Assembly (NCBI RefSeq): GCF_003052165.1
Contig: NZ_CP024869.1
Location: forward strand, 1,832,001-1,896,000
Length of the DNA: 64,000 bases
From: Dietzia sp. JS16-p6b
Lineage (GTDB): Bacteria > Actinomycetota > Actinomycetes > Mycobacteriales > Mycobacteriaceae
Direction of reading: 5' to 3'
This document shows positions 47,211 through 56,911 of this stretch, in pieces. Numbering within the stretch: position 1 is the stretch's first letter; the number at the start of each line of letters is the position of its first letter. The position numbers and the translations under genes were made by a program. The notes under the pieces were generated by a model. It searched no databases. It was not told the DNA's origin and saw only the letters and a list, made by a program, of their open reading frames with translations.

Positions 47211-48940
47211 CGGCCCTCCTCCTCGGAGTCGTCACGGCGCGGCAGGATCATCGTCACGCCCGGGGACGCCGGCCCCGGATCGGTGGGTCGCCCATCCGGG
47301 CCCCGCACGGTGGCGGACACGCCTCGGCCGCGCTCGGAGCCCGGATCGGATCCGTCCTTCTCGGCGTCCTGCTCGTGGCGGCGTCGCTCGGCGGAGTCGG
47401 CCCGGAGGGACTCCATCCGGCCGAGGCCGTTGGCCCACGGCTTGGTGAACAACGGCTTGGTCGAGGCCAGGTACACCAGCGGCCACAGGACGGTGAAGGC
47501 GACGAGGACGTCCATGACGGTGCTCAGTGCCAGGGTGAAGGCGAATCCGCGGACCTCTCCGGTGGCCAGCAGGTACAGCACCACGGCGCCTATCAGACTC
47601 ACCACGTTGCCGGTGATGATGGTGCGACTGGCGCTCTTCCACGCTCTGGGTACCGCGGATCTGAACCGGTGACCGTCGCGGAGCTCGTCCTTGATCCTCT
47701 CGAAGAACACGACGTAGGAGTCCGCGGTCATGCCGATACCGATGATGAGGCCCGCCACCCCGGCCAGGTCGAGGCTGTAATCCACCGTGTACCCGAGGAA
47801 CACGAGCATCACATAGGTGACGAGGAACGAGATCACGAGGGAGAAGAACGCGATCACGCCGAGCAACCGGTAGTACAGCACCGTGTACACCAGCACCAGC
47901 AGGAAACCGATCGCTCCTGCGAGCAGGCCGGCCTCGAGGGAGGCCAGACCCAGCGAGGCGGGCACGTTGTCGACGTTCGGGTCCTCGAACGAGATCGGCA
48001 GGGCGCCGAACCGGAGGTTCCCGGCGAGCGTCGCCGCCTCGTCCATGGTGAAACTGCCGGTGATCGACGTGGCCGACCCGACCGGGGTCACCCCCTGGAC
48101 CACCGGCGCGCTGATCACCTCGCCGTCCAGGAGGATGGCGATCTGGCGCTGCAGGTACTCCTGGGTCAGGCGCGACCAGGTGGCGCTGCCCTGTTGTCCG
48201 GGTCCGGCGTTGAACCGGAACGACACCTCGTTCTGTCCGGCCTGCTGGCTGAAGCCAGAGCTCACCGAGTCCTTGACGATCTGCTGGCCGTCGAGGCGCT
48301 CACCGTCCTCCGGTTCGCCGACGAGCAACGGGACGGGGCCGAGGACGTACTTGGCGCCCTCTCCGCACGCGATCAGCGCCTGGGACTGATCCTCGAACCC
48401 CGCCGTGATCTCTCGTTCAGGGCACCGGAACTCCGGCAGACGCTGGATGAGTTCCTCGGGGTCGCCCTGTCGTACCTCGAGGGCCTCCTCCACCGCCCGG
48501 GCGACCGCCTCTCGGTCACCGACCGCGGCATCGACGGGTTCGACGTCCCCCTCGGCGACCGGCTGGACCTCGAGGACGGGGCGGATCGTCAGTTGCGAGG
48601 TGGTCCCGAGGTCCCGGGCCTGGCTCGAGTCCTCGCCGGGGACCGTGAGGACGATGTTGCTGCCCTCGATGACCACCGAGGTCCCGGCCACGCCGAGGCC
48701 GTCGACGCGATCGCGGATGATGTCCTGGGCCAGACGCAGGTCCTGCTCGTCGGGCTGTCCGATGGGGATCAGCGTGACCCGGGTCCCGCCCTGCAGGTCG
48801 ATGCCGAGCTTGGGTGCGAGTCCCCGATCGGCGACGGCGAACGCCGCGAGGAAGAGGATGAAGAACACCACGCAGAACGAGGACAGCAGTGCCCAGGGCC
48901 TGGGGCGGGCGTCTACACGCCGAGAACGGACTGGTGACAC
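47207..48940 (-). CDS. secD: Protein-export membrane protein SecD
   Basis: Larger partner of SecF. The 577-residue protein has membrane helix 1 (about 17-37), GIDLQGGTRVTLIP after it, a large outer domain (about 55-360), then five membrane helices with GLIIGIGMTADSYVVFFERIKDELR, the proton-relay signature. A ~70-residue basic/acidic tail extends past the last helix. GTG start with GAGAGAG upstream. Follows yajC by 54 bases. Confidence 0.97.
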   Translation of the reverse strand: MSPVRSRRVDARPRPWALLSSFCVVFFILFLAAFAVADRGLAPKLGIDLQGGTRVTLIPIGQPDEQDLRLAQDIIRDRVDGLGVAGTSVVIEGSNIVLTVPGEDSSQARDLGTTSQLTIRPVLEVQPVAEGDVEPVDAAVGDREAVARAVEEALEVRQGDPEELIQRLPEFRCPEREITAGFEDQSQALIACGEGAKYVLGPVPLLVGEPEDGERLDGQQIVKDSVSSGFSQQAGQNEVSFRFNAGPGQQGSATWSRLTQEYLQRQIAILLDGEVISAPVVQGVTPVGSATSITGSFTMDEAATLAGNLRFGALPISFEDPNVDNVPASLGLASLEAGLLAGAIGFLLVLVYTVLYYRLLGVIAFFSLVISFLVTYVMLVFLGYTVDYSLDLAGVAGLIIGIGMTADSYVVFFERIKDELRDGHRFRSAVPRAWKSASRTIITGNVVSLIGAVVLYLLATGEVRGFAFTLALSTVMDVLVAFTVLWPLVYLASTKPLFTKPWANGLGRMESLRADSAERRRHEQDAEKDGSDPGSERGRGVSATVRGPDGRPTDPGPASPGVTMILPRRDDSEEEGR

Positions 48941-48994
48941 GGGTGATCTCTCTCGGTCTTCTGCAGGGGCCTCCGGCTGGACGGCCCCATCACA

Positions 48995-49321
48995 CTACTC
49001 GCCGGTAGCCCCTCGTCCGGAATCAGCGCCGTCTTCTCCGGTGGACGATCCGGGGGTCGTTCCGGGGTCGAGCTTCTCGCGGATCACCCGACGGTCCCAC
49101 TGCGTCCGGACCCCGGGGGCGATCTCCAGGACCAGGGTCTCCTCGCCGACCGTGACGACCGTGGCGTGCAGCCCGGAGGTGGTGAGCACCTGATCACCGA
49201 CCGAGAGTGAGGCCTGCATCTCCTGCAGGTCCTTCATCGCCTTCCGCTGCTTGGAGCTCTGGAAGAACATCAGCGCGACGAGCGCGATGATCATGAGTGG
49301 CAACAGGAGTTCCAGTCCCAT
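48995..49321 (-). CDS. yajC: Preprotein translocase accessory subunit YajC
   Basis: Small membrane partner of SecDF. The 108-residue protein begins with one membrane helix (MGLELLLPLMIIALVALMFF), then QSSKQRKAMKDLQEMQASL and GDQVLTTSGLHATVV, the family's conserved core, and a disordered acidic tail. The ATG at 49319-49321 has GAGAGGA upstream; earlier in-frame codons give a non-conserved extension. Confidence 0.94.
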   Translation of the reverse strand: MGLELLLPLMIIALVALMFFQSSKQRKAMKDLQEMQASLSVGDQVLTTSGLHATVVTVGEETLVLEIAPGVRTQWDRRVIREKLDPGTTPGSSTGEDGADSGRGATGE

Positions 49322-49413
49322 GGGGGTCCTCTCGTGTCGGGACCCGTCGGTGGGTCCGAAGGTGTCGGGTCCGGGCGTCGGACCGGTCTCGTCCGAGGAT
49401 GCCACCCGGGTGG

Positions 49414-50505
49414 TCATCCGCGCGGGCCGGGTCCCGTCTCCGTCTCCACCGGCAGCATCGGTTCGGTCGGATCCCTGTCCGATCGGCGCAGGCCCAGGTG
49501 CTCCCACGCCGCGGCGGTGGCGACCCGGCCACGGGGCGTGCGGGCGAGCAGACCGGCACGGACGAGAAACGGTTCACAGACCTCCTCGAGGGTGGTCGCC
49601 TCCTCCCCCACGGCCACGGCGAGCGTGCTCAATCCGACCGGCCCGCCCTCATGTTGGACGAGCAGCGCGCGCAGGACCGCACGGTCCAGTCTGTCCAGGC
49701 CCAGCTCGTCCACCTCGTAGACCCGGAGCGCCGCGCGGGCGACCGGAACAGTGACCCGCCCGTCCGCCCGGACCTCGGCGTAGTCGCGGACGCGGCGCAG
49801 CAGGCGGTTCGCGATCCGCGGTGTGCCGCGGGAGCGCCCGGCGATCTCCATCGCCGCGTCCGGTTGCACCGGGATCTCGAGGATCTCGGCCGCCCGGGAG
49901 ACGATGCGGGCCAGGTCCTCGTCCGTGTAGAAGTCCATGTGCGCCGTGAAGCCGAAGCGATCGCGCAACGGGCCGGTGAGCGCACCTGATCGGGTGGTGG
50001 CGCCGACCAGTGTGAACGGGGCGATCTCCAGCGGGATGGAGGTCGCGCCGGGCCCTTTGCCCACCATGATGTCGATCCGGAAGTCCTCCATGGCGAGGTA
50101 CAGCATCTCTTCTGCCGGACGTGCGATCCGGTGGATCTCGTCGATGAACAGGACGTCGCCCTCGATGAGGTTGGAGAGCATGGCGGCGAGATCCCCCGGG
50201 CGTTCCAGAGCGGGGCCGGAGGTGATGCGGAGCGATCCCCCGAGCTCGGCCGCGACGATCATCGCCAGGCTCGTCTTTCCCAGACCCGGCGGGCCGGAGA
50301 ACAACAGGTGGTCCGGGACCACCCCACGCCGGGTGGCCGCGGTGAGAACGAGCTCGAGTTGCTCGCGGACCGTCACCTGACCGATGAACTCCCCGAGGTT
50401 CCGCGGACGGAGGGCACCCTCGACATCGGAGTCGAACGGGGTCGACGCGGCGGACAACCCCACCTCCGCCTCGCTCCCGTCCGCGTCCCGGTACGGCCCG
50501 GTCAT
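49414..50505 (-). CDS. ruvB: Holliday junction branch migration ATPase RuvB
   Basis: Hexameric motor that drives Holliday junction migration with RuvA. The 363-residue protein has [15 protein letters not shown] (Walker A, near 71-85), [15 protein letters not shown] (Walker B), the sensor GATTRSGAL and a C-terminal winged helix with RTPRGRVAT. Last gene of ruvC-ruvA-ruvB; the ATG shares one base with the ruvA stop (TGATG). Confidence 0.97.
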   Translation of the reverse strand: MTGPYRDADGSEAEVGLSAASTPFDSDVEGALRPRNLGEFIGQVTVREQLELVLTAATRRGVVPDHLLFSGPPGLGKTSLAMIVAAELGGSLRITSGPALERPGDLAAMLSNLIEGDVLFIDEIHRIARPAEEMLYLAMEDFRIDIMVGKGPGATSIPLEIAPFTLVGATTRSGALTGPLRDRFGFTAHMDFYTDEDLARIVSRAAEILEIPVQPDAAMEIAGRSRGTPRIANRLLRRVRDYAEVRADGRVTVPVARAALRVYEVDELGLDRLDRAVLRALLVQHEGGPVGLSTLAVAVGEEATTLEEVCEPFLVRAGLLARTPRGRVATAAAWEHLGLRRSDRDPTEPMLPVETETGPGPRG

Positions 50506-51104
50506 CAGCGCCTACCGAGCGACCGCAGTGCCAGACGCAGGGCCTCCGCCGGACCCAGGTCCGGATCGTCCGACAGGACGGCGGCCGCCGTCTTCTCCGC
50601 CTCCGTGGCCGAGAAACCGAGTCCCTCGAGCGCTCCGGCCACCTCGGTCGCCGCCGGGGCCGCGGACACCCCGGGTCCGGCGGCGCTGCCGTCGGCGTCG
50701 TGTACGGGCCCGACCTTGTCCTTGAGCTCGAGGACCATCCTCTCGGCCGTGCGCTTGCCCACCCCGGGCACGCGGGTGAGCGCCGAGACGTCCTCCGTCC
50801 CCAGCGCCCGGACCAGCTGGTCGGGTTCGAGAGTGGCCAGGATCGCCAGGGCCAGGCGCGGTCCCACGCCGGAGACCGTCTGCACGGTGGAGAAGAGGCG
50901 ACGGGCGTCCGCGGAGTCGAACCCGTAGAGCGTCAGCGAGTCCTCGCGCACCACGAGCTCGGTGTGCAGCGTGCCCTCCGCGCCCCGGCGCAGACCCGCC
51001 AGCGCGGCCGGCGTCGCGTGGACCAGGACGCCGACGCCACCGGTCTCCACCACGCAGCGGTCCAGACCGATCTCGGCCACCGTCCCCCTGATCGAGGCGA
51101 TCAC
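50505..51104 (-). CDS. ruvA: Holliday junction DNA-binding protein RuvA
   Basis: Binds the four-way junction and loads RuvB. The 199-residue protein starts MIASIRGTV (GTG 51102-51104), has two helix-hairpin-helix motifs ([13 protein letters not shown] and [19 protein letters not shown], about residues 75-130), and a C-terminal RuvB-binding domain with [15 protein letters not shown]. The start overlaps the ruvC stop as GTGA. Confidence 0.96.
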   Translation of the reverse strand: MIASIRGTVAEIGLDRCVVETGGVGVLVHATPAALAGLRRGAEGTLHTELVVREDSLTLYGFDSADARRLFSTVQTVSGVGPRLALAILATLEPDQLVRALGTEDVSALTRVPGVGKRTAERMVLELKDKVGPVHDADGSAAGPGVSAAPAATEVAGALEGLGFSATEAEKTAAAVLSDDPDLGPAEALRLALRSLGRR

Positions 51105-51772
51105 CAGCGCACTCCCTTCGTTCGAGCCATCCCCCGTGCCGCCGCCCGCGCGCGTTCCTGGTCGGCGGTGCTGGTCCCGCTCCGCGACCGACCGACTCCG
51201 GCGGCGCGGGTCGCCGCCGCCCTGCCCTCGACGACCTTGGCCTCGAAGCCCGCGCGGGATCTCGACACCTGGGCGTCGAGGGCGGCCACCCGACCCTGCA
51301 TCGGCGCCCGCCAGCTGTGGCAGACGGCCAGCGCCAGCGCGTCGGCGGCGTCGGCCGGGCTCGGGGGCTTCTGCAGGCCGAGTATCCGCGTGACCATGAG
51401 TGTCATCTGCTTTTTGTCGGCGCGACCGCTCCCGGTCACTGCCGCCTTGACCTCGGAGGGGGTGTGGAACGCCACCGGGATGTCCCGGTAGGCCGCGGCC
51501 ATGGCCACGACGCCAGCGGCCTGCGCCGTGCCCATCGCGGTGGACACCTGGTTCTGGGCGAAGACCCGCTCGATGGCCACCACGTCGGGGCGGTGGATGG
51601 CCATCCACTCGTCGGCCACCTCGTGCACCGCACGGAGGCGGCGCTCGACGGGCTCGTCCGTTCTGGTCCGCACCACGTCCACGTCGAGGGCGGTGACGCC
51701 GCGACCGGGTGCGGTCTCGATCAACGCGAGACCGCACCGGGTCAGCCCGGGGTCCACTCCCATGACGCGCAT
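51101..51772 (-). CDS. ruvC: Crossover junction endodeoxyribonuclease RuvC
   Basis: Resolves Holliday junctions. The 223-residue protein has the first acidic residue in [11 protein letters not shown] (Asp7), Glu in [12 protein letters not shown], and Asp residues in [15 protein letters not shown] near 140-154. A basic C-terminal tail of ~50 residues is longer than in E. coli. The ATG has GGAGG upstream and a LexA-type operator precedes it, so ruvCAB should be damage-inducible. Confidence 0.96.
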   Translation of the reverse strand: MRVMGVDPGLTRCGLALIETAPGRGVTALDVDVVRTRTDEPVERRLRAVHEVADEWMAIHRPDVVAIERVFAQNQVSTAMGTAQAAGVVAMAAAYRDIPVAFHTPSEVKAAVTGSGRADKKQMTLMVTRILGLQKPPSPADAADALALAVCHSWRAPMQGRVAALDAQVSRSRAGFEAKVVEGRAAATRAAGVGRSRSGTSTADQERARAAARGMARTKGVRW

Positions 51773-51793
51773 CGAACCTCCGCCGATCGGTGC

Positions 51794-51809
51794 TAGAACC
51801 TACGTTCGA
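51794..51809 (-). promoter_or_regulatory. LexA/SOS box upstream of ruvCAB
   Basis: The minus strand reads TCGAAC-GTAG-GTTCTA, a near-perfect match to the actinobacterial LexA palindrome (TCGAAC-N4-GTTCGA). A TAGGTT -10 candidate (51797-51802) lies inside it, about 25 bases before the ruvC ATG, so LexA would block RNA polymerase. Mycobacterial ruvC is known to be SOS-controlled. Confidence 0.75.
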
Positions 51810-51831
51810 TAGCGTACCAGCGCCAGGCTCC

Positions 51832-52584
51832 TCAGGACTCCAGCGACGCGAGCACGTCGTCCGGTACGTCGACGTTCGAGTACACGTTCTGGACATCGTC
51901 CGAGTCCTCGAGGGCGTCGATGAGGCGGAAGATCTTCCCCGCCCCCTCTGCGTCGACCGTCACCTCTACGGAGGCCCGGAAGACCGACTCGGCCGAGTCG
52001 TAGTCGATCCCGGCGGCCTGGAGGGCCGACCGGACCTGGACGAGGTCGGTGGGTTCGCAGATGACCTCGAAGCGGTCGCCGAGGTCGTTGACCTCCTCGG
52101 CCCCCGCGTCGAGCACCGCCATGAGGACGTCGTCCTCCTCGAGATCGCCCTTGTCCAGGATGATCTCGCCCTTCCGTGTGAAGAGGTAGGCCACGGAACC
52201 CGGGTCCGCCAGGTTGCCGCCGCCCCGGGTCATGGCCGTCCGGACCTCCATCGCCGCGCGGTTGCGGTTGTCCGTCAGGCATTCGATCAGCATCGCCACG
52301 CCGTTGGGCCCGTAGCCCTCGTACATGATGGTCTCCCAGTCGGCGCCGCCCGCCTCCTCGCCGGCACCACGCCGACGCGCCCGCTCAACGTTGTCGCCGG
52401 GAACCGAGTTCTTCTTGGCCTTCTGGATGGCGTCGAACAGCGTAGGGTTGCCGTCGGGGTCACCACCACCGGTGCGGGCCGCCACCTCGATGTTCTTGAC
52501 GAGCTTGGCGAAGAGCTTTCCGCGCTTGGCGTCGATCGCCGCCTTCTTGTGCTTGGTGGTGGCCCACTTGGAATGGCCTGACAT
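51832..52584 (-). CDS. yebC: YebC/PmpR-type transcription or translation regulator
   Basis: The 250-residue protein has the family start [36 protein letters not shown] over its first 36 residues, then [24 protein letters not shown] and [10 protein letters not shown]. Members were first described as DNA-binding regulators and later linked to translation at proline-rich stretches. It sits between pdxT and ruvC as in Mycobacterium. ATG with GGAGGG upstream. Confidence 0.94.
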   Translation of the reverse strand: MSGHSKWATTKHKKAAIDAKRGKLFAKLVKNIEVAARTGGGDPDGNPTLFDAIQKAKKNSVPGDNVERARRRGAGEEAGGADWETIMYEGYGPNGVAMLIECLTDNRNRAAMEVRTAMTRGGGNLADPGSVAYLFTRKGEIILDKGDLEEDDVLMAVLDAGAEEVNDLGDRFEVICEPTDLVQVRSALQAAGIDYDSAESVFRASVEVTVDAEGAGKIFRLIDALEDSDDVQNVYSNVDVPDDVLASLES

Positions 52585-52665
52585 GGGGAGTTCCGCCCTC
52601 CGGGTGTCTGGGGATGAGGCCTGGATGACCTCCGGGTGACTTACAGGTGCCGCTGACGGCCCACT

Positions 52666-53283
52666 CTACGAGGTCGCCGCCGTCACCATGTCGAGGAAGT
52701 ACCGATGGACGCGCACGTCGTCGGTGACCTCGGGGTGGAACGAGGTGGCCAGGGCGTTGCCCTGGCGCACGGCGACCACGTGCTCCCGGCCGTCCGACGC
52801 ATGGACGCCCGCGAGGACGTCGACGTCCGGTCCCACGCTCTCCACCCAGGGCGCGCGGATGAAGACGGTGCGCAGCGGGTCGGGGCCGAGGGCGTCGACG
52901 ACGAGGTCGGCCTCGAACGAGTCGACCTGCCGGCCGAAGGCGTTGCGTCGGACCGTCATGTCGATGGCGGAGAACCAGGTGGCGTCGGGGCGGGTGTCGA
53001 GCACCAGTGACGCCAGCAGGATCATGCCCGCGCACGAGCCGTAGACGGGCATACCGTCCGCGATGCGTTCCGACACCGGCTCGTACATCTCGTACACGTC
53101 CAGCAGGCGGCTCATCGCGGTCGATTCACCGCCCGGGAGCACCAGTCCGTCGACGGAGTCGAGTTCCGATCGGCGGCGCACCGTCACGGCCTCGGCGCCG
53201 ACGGTCTCGAGGTGCCGAAGGTGCTCGGCGACGTCGCCCTGGAGGGCGAGCACACCGATCCGGGGCCGGCCCGACGCGCTCAC
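52666..53283 (-). CDS. pdxT: Pyridoxal 5'-phosphate synthase glutaminase subunit
   Basis: Glutaminase that supplies ammonia to PdxS for vitamin B6 synthesis. The 205-residue protein has [13 protein letters not shown] (49-61), the nucleophile Cys84 in [11 protein letters not shown], and the His-Glu pair in [13 protein letters not shown] 53281-53283 overlaps the tesB stop as GTGA. The partner pdxS lies two genes upstream in the same unit. Confidence 0.95.
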   Translation of the reverse strand: MSASGRPRIGVLALQGDVAEHLRHLETVGAEAVTVRRRSELDSVDGLVLPGGESTAMSRLLDVYEMYEPVSERIADGMPVYGSCAGMILLASLVLDTRPDATWFSAIDMTVRRNAFGRQVDSFEADLVVDALGPDPLRTVFIRAPWVESVGPDVDVLAGVHASDGREHVVAVRQGNALATSFHPEVTDDVRVHRYFLDMVTAATS

Positions 53284-54158
53284 CCTCGGTCCGGGTCGGT
53301 GCCACCCGACATGTCCACCGGGAAGGGTTGCGCGCCCTCCCGGAGCCGACGCGACAGCCCTTCCTGGGTGACCGCGGCGACGAGGCGCCCGGTGCGGTCG
53401 AAGATGCGACCCTGGGTGAGGGCCCGGCCCCCGAAGGCGGACGGTGACGTCTGGTCGTACAGCAGCCACTCGTCGGCCCGGAACGGGCGCAGGAACCACA
53501 TGGCGTGGTCCAGCGAGGCGTCCTGGGTCGGCTCGTCAGGATGGATGACTTTCGCCGAGCTGAGCAGGGTCATGTCCGACATGTAGGCGAGTGTGCAGAC
53601 GTGGAAGTTGGGGTCGTCCGGCAGCTCGTCCACACATCGGAACCACACCCGCTGCTGGGAGGCGAACTGTGACGATCCGCGGAGCTTCTCGCGAGGCACC
53701 ATCCGGATGTCCCACTGCGCCCACTCGTCCACGAAGACGCGGTGGGTCTCGTCCAGGTCCTCGTACCGGGGCGCGGGAATCTCCTCGGCATCGATGACCT
53801 GTGGTATCGGGTCCTGATGCTCGATCCCCTCCTGGTCGCGGAGGTGGAAGGAGGCCGACATCGAGAAGATCGGCTCACCTTCCTGGATCGCGGTGACCCG
53901 CCGGGTGGCGAAGCTCCGCCCGTCCCGCAGCCGGTCCACCTGGAAGACGGTGGGTGCAGACGGGACCCCCGGCCGGATGAAGTACCCGTGGAGGGAATGG
54001 ACGTGCTTGTCGTCGTCGACGGTGCTGACCGCGGCGGTCAGTGTCTGGCCGGCGACCTGACCGCCGAAGGTGCGCTGCAGATGGGTCTCGATCGCGTGAC
54101 CGCGGTAGAGGTCGCGGTCGATCCGCTCGATCGCGAGGATGTCCTCGATCTTGGCCAC
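53280..54158 (-). CDS. tesB: Acyl-CoA thioesterase II (TesB family)
   Basis: Hydrolyses medium- to long-chain acyl-CoA. The 292-residue protein is a double hotdog: the first half contains [15 protein letters not shown] and [11 protein letters not shown], the second contains the catalytic Asp in [11 protein letters not shown] and the [19 protein letters not shown] end with the catalytic Gln. It lies between pdxS and pdxT (Rv2605c-like position), 7 bases from pdxS. Confidence 0.95.
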   Translation of the reverse strand: MAKIEDILAIERIDRDLYRGHAIETHLQRTFGGQVAGQTLTAAVSTVDDDKHVHSLHGYFIRPGVPSAPTVFQVDRLRDGRSFATRRVTAIQEGEPIFSMSASFHLRDQEGIEHQDPIPQVIDAEEIPAPRYEDLDETHRVFVDEWAQWDIRMVPREKLRGSSQFASQQRVWFRCVDELPDDPNFHVCTLAYMSDMTLLSSAKVIHPDEPTQDASLDHAMWFLRPFRADEWLLYDQTSPSAFGGRALTQGRIFDRTGRLVAAVTQEGLSRRLREGAQPFPVDMSGGTDPDRG

Positions 54159-54165
54159 CGGAGGG

Positions 54166-55071
54166 TCACCAACCCCGCTCGGCGAGCCGGTGCGGCTCCG
54201 GGATGTCGTCGACGTTGATGCCCACCATGGCCTCGCCCAGACCGCGGGAGATGGTCGCCAGGGTCTCGGGGTCGTCGTGGAAGGTGGTCGCCTTGACGAT
54301 CGCCTTGGCGCGCTCGGAGGGATTGCCGGACTTGAAGATGCCCGACCCGACGAACACGCCCTCGGCGCCGAGCTGCATCATCATCGCGGCGTCGGCGGGG
54401 GTGGCGATGCCGCCGGCGGTGAACAACACCACGGGGAGCTTGCCCTTCTCAGCGACCTCCTTGACCAGTTCGTACGGCGCCTGGAGCTCCTTCGCCGCCA
54501 CGTAGAGCTCGTCCTCGGGCAGGTTCTGCAGGCGGCGGATCTCCTGGCGGATCTTCCGCATATGGGTGGTGGCGTTGGAGACGTCGCCCGTGCCGGCCTC
54601 CCCCTTGGACCGGATCATCGCCGCGCCCTCGGTGATGCGCCGCAGCGCCTCACCGAGATTGGTCGCACCACAGACGAACGGGACGGTGAACGCGAACTTG
54701 TCGATGTGGTTGGCGTAGTCGGCCGGAGTGAGGACCTCGGACTCGTCGACGTAGTCCACGCCGAGCGCCTGGAGGATCTGTGCCTCGACGAAGTGACCGA
54801 TGCGCGCCTTGGCCATCACGGGGATGGAGACGGCGTCGATGATCCCGTCGATGAGGTCGGGGTCGCTCATCCGCGCGACCCCGCCCTGGGCGCGGATGTC
54901 GGCGGGGACGCGCTCGAGGGCCATGACGGCCACGGCGCCGGCGTCCTCGGCGATCTTCGCCTGCTCGGCGGTCACGACGTCCATGATGACGCCACCCTTG
55001 AGCATCTCGGCCATACCTCGCTTGACGCGTGCGGTTCCGGTGGTGTTCTCGGTGGACTGCGGCTCGCTCAC
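54166..55071 (-). CDS. pdxS: Pyridoxal 5'-phosphate synthase lyase subunit
   Basis: Builds pyridoxal phosphate from ribose 5-phosphate, glyceraldehyde 3-phosphate and ammonia from PdxT. The 301-residue barrel has [18 protein letters not shown] (17-34), [18 protein letters not shown], the catalytic Lys in [15 protein letters not shown] and another Lys in RSKGEAGTG. The GTG start has AGGAAAGG upstream and a TACACT -10 precedes it, making pdxS the first gene of pdxS-tesB-pdxT. Confidence 0.97.
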   Translation of the reverse strand: MSEPQSTENTTGTARVKRGMAEMLKGGVIMDVVTAEQAKIAEDAGAVAVMALERVPADIRAQGGVARMSDPDLIDGIIDAVSIPVMAKARIGHFVEAQILQALGVDYVDESEVLTPADYANHIDKFAFTVPFVCGATNLGEALRRITEGAAMIRSKGEAGTGDVSNATTHMRKIRQEIRRLQNLPEDELYVAAKELQAPYELVKEVAEKGKLPVVLFTAGGIATPADAAMMMQLGAEGVFVGSGIFKSGNPSERAKAIVKATTFHDDPETLATISRGLGEAMVGINVDDIPEPHRLAERGW

Positions 55072-55114
55072 GAAATAGGCCTTTCCTGGCGTCGATGACT
55101 CGTGGTAGGCGTCC

Positions 55115-55120
55115 AGTGTA
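55115..55120 (-). promoter_or_regulatory. Predicted -10 hexamer (TACACT) for pdxS-tesB-pdxT
   Basis: TACACT on the minus strand in the 95-base gap after the LemA-like gene; gives a leader of about 35 bases. No MocR/PdxR-type repeat was recognised nearby. Confidence 0.42.
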
Positions 55121-55166
55121 GGTCGCCCTGACCTCGGTTCCCCAACCGCCGCCCCACCGTGCGGGG

Positions 55167-55799
55167 TCAGCCTCCCGCAGGTGGGTGGTCGACGAGTTCG
55201 ACGTAGTCGGGCATCGGTGCGCGTCCCGCCAGCCGGAACGCTCTCACGGTGCCCTGCTCGCGGAGGTTCCTCGTGTCGCGGACCGCGTCGTTGTAGAAAC
55301 TCCGGGCCATCGCCACCCGGTCGGTCACGTCCTCGAGCTCTGCGGCGAGGTCGGCCGGGAGCGCGGCCACGTCAAGCCCCGCCAGCAGCGTGCCGAGGCT
55401 GTTCTCCGCCCGTTCGGTGTCCGGGGAACCGTCCTCAGGGGGCCGACCTCCGTGACCGGGCGGGCCTGGCGGACCGGCCCGACCGGATCGCCCGGGCCTG
55501 TCCGGCGCCGGCTCCGGACGGGGGTCGGTCCCGGTGACGGTGTCCGAGGGGTGGGCCCGAGCCCGCACGAGGGCGTGCGACAGACGCTGGGCCGCCACGG
55601 GGTCCCTGCCCCCCAGTTCGGCGATGATCGCCGCGGTCACCGTGTGGCGGCGCTCCAGCGCGCCGATCAGGGCCGCCCGGGCGAGATCCGTCCGGATGTG
55701 CAGCCGGTCGAGACGATGGGCGGTGACGTAGGCGGTGATCAGGGCGGCGACCAGCAGGAGGGCCAGTAGGACGACGACGAGGACGACCTCAGCGGACAT
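55167..55799 (-). CDS. LemA-like single-pass membrane protein in the PIM locus
   Basis: Function unknown. The 210-residue protein has one N-terminal membrane helix (about 4-26), then [19 protein letters not shown] with ALERRHTV, which resembles the first helices of LemA proteins, a Pro/Gly/Arg-rich disordered insert (about 85-130), and then [20 protein letters not shown], the LemA C-terminal signature. The insert interrupts the usual helical bundle. It overlaps the pimA stop by 11 bases, so it is made with the phosphatidylinositol mannosyltransferase. A membrane-proximal scaffold is a guess. Confidence 0.72.
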   Translation of the reverse strand: MSAEVVLVVVLLALLLVAALITAYVTAHRLDRLHIRTDLARAALIGALERRHTVTAAIIAELGGRDPVAAQRLSHALVRARAHPSDTVTGTDPRPEPAPDRPGRSGRAGPPGPPGHGGRPPEDGSPDTERAENSLGTLLAGLDVAALPADLAAELEDVTDRVAMARSFYNDAVRDTRNLREQGTVRAFRLAGRAPMPDYVELVDHPPAGG

Positions 55800-56904
55800 G
55801 AAGCGTCTCCCCGGGGGCGCGGACGGTCTCGTACACGCGGATCACGCGCTCGGCCACGACCGGCCAGTCGAACTCCCGGACGGCCTCCGACGCGCGGGCG
55901 CACAGATCGGCGCGGTGCGAGGAGTCGCCGAGGACACGGATGAGGGCGCGGGCCAGGGCGTCGGGATCCCCGACGGGGGCGAGTTCTCCGCACTCCCCGT
56001 CGCTCAGGACACGGCGGAACGCGTCGAGGTCCGAGGCCACCACGGCGGTCCCGGCGGCCATGGCCTCCACCAGGACGATCCCGAAGCTCTCGCCGCCGGT
56101 GTTGGGGGCGCAGTAGACGTCCGCCGCCGCGAGTACCGCGGCCTTGCGGGTGTCGTCGACCCGGCCGAGGAACTCCACGTCGAGGACTGACGGCAACCGG
56201 GCACGCAGGGCCCGTTCGTCGCCGTCACCCATGATCCGCAACCGGAGGCCGGGCACGGCCCGCAGCACGTCCGGGAGCGCGGAGACGAGCACGTCCATAC
56301 CCTTGCGCGGTTCGTCGTAGCGTCCGAGAAAGGCCACCGTGGGTGAGTCGCTGTACTCGGCGGAGGCGTCGACCCCGCGGAAGGCCGACACGTCGACCCC
56401 GTTGGGGATCTCCACCGCGCCTGACCCCAGGGCCTCCATCTGCCACCGCCGGGCCAGGGTCGAGACCGCGATCCGACCGCGGATCTTCTCCAGCAGTGGC
56501 GCGAGGGCCCCGTCTGCCGCACCGAGGATCATCGATTTCGTGGTCGAGGTGTGGAAGGTCGCCGTGATGGGCCCGGAGGACATGGCCAGGGCGAACATCC
56601 CCACCCCGGGCGCGTTGGGCTCGTGGATGTGCAAGACGTCGAGCGGTTCGTCACGCAGCCAGTGACGGGTCGCGCGCCAGGCCGCCGGGCCGAAGCTCAA
56701 CCGGGCCACGGACCCGTTGTACGGGATCGGCACCCCCGGGCCGGTCAGCGTCATCCCGGAGACAGGGGCGTTCTCGGCGCGACCGGGAGCGAGTACCCGG
56801 ACCGTGTGGCCGCGCCGACGCAGCTCCTCGGTCAGGTCCACCACGTGAGCCTGGACGCCCCCCGGCGCATCGAAGGAGTAGGGACAGATCATGCCGATGC
56901 GCAC
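55789..56904 (-). CDS. pimA: Phosphatidylinositol alpha-mannosyltransferase PimA
   Basis: First mannose transfer from GDP-mannose to phosphatidylinositol, at the inner face of the membrane; first committed step of PIM and lipomannan synthesis. The 371-residue GT4 protein begins MRIGMICPYSFDAPGGVQAHV, has HEPNAPGVGMFAL and FHTSTTKS in the acceptor domain, and GGESFGIVLVEAMAAGTAVVASD, the nucleotide-sugar E-x7-E motif, near 270-292. GTG start, 7 bases after patA. Confidence 0.95.
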   Translation of the reverse strand: MRIGMICPYSFDAPGGVQAHVVDLTEELRRRGHTVRVLAPGRAENAPVSGMTLTGPGVPIPYNGSVARLSFGPAAWRATRHWLRDEPLDVLHIHEPNAPGVGMFALAMSSGPITATFHTSTTKSMILGAADGALAPLLEKIRGRIAVSTLARRWQMEALGSGAVEIPNGVDVSAFRGVDASAEYSDSPTVAFLGRYDEPRKGMDVLVSALPDVLRAVPGLRLRIMGDGDERALRARLPSVLDVEFLGRVDDTRKAAVLAAADVYCAPNTGGESFGIVLVEAMAAGTAVVASDLDAFRRVLSDGECGELAPVGDPDALARALIRVLGDSSHRADLCARASEAVREFDWPVVAERVIRVYETVRAPGETLHVR

Positions 56905-56911
56905 GGGTCGA

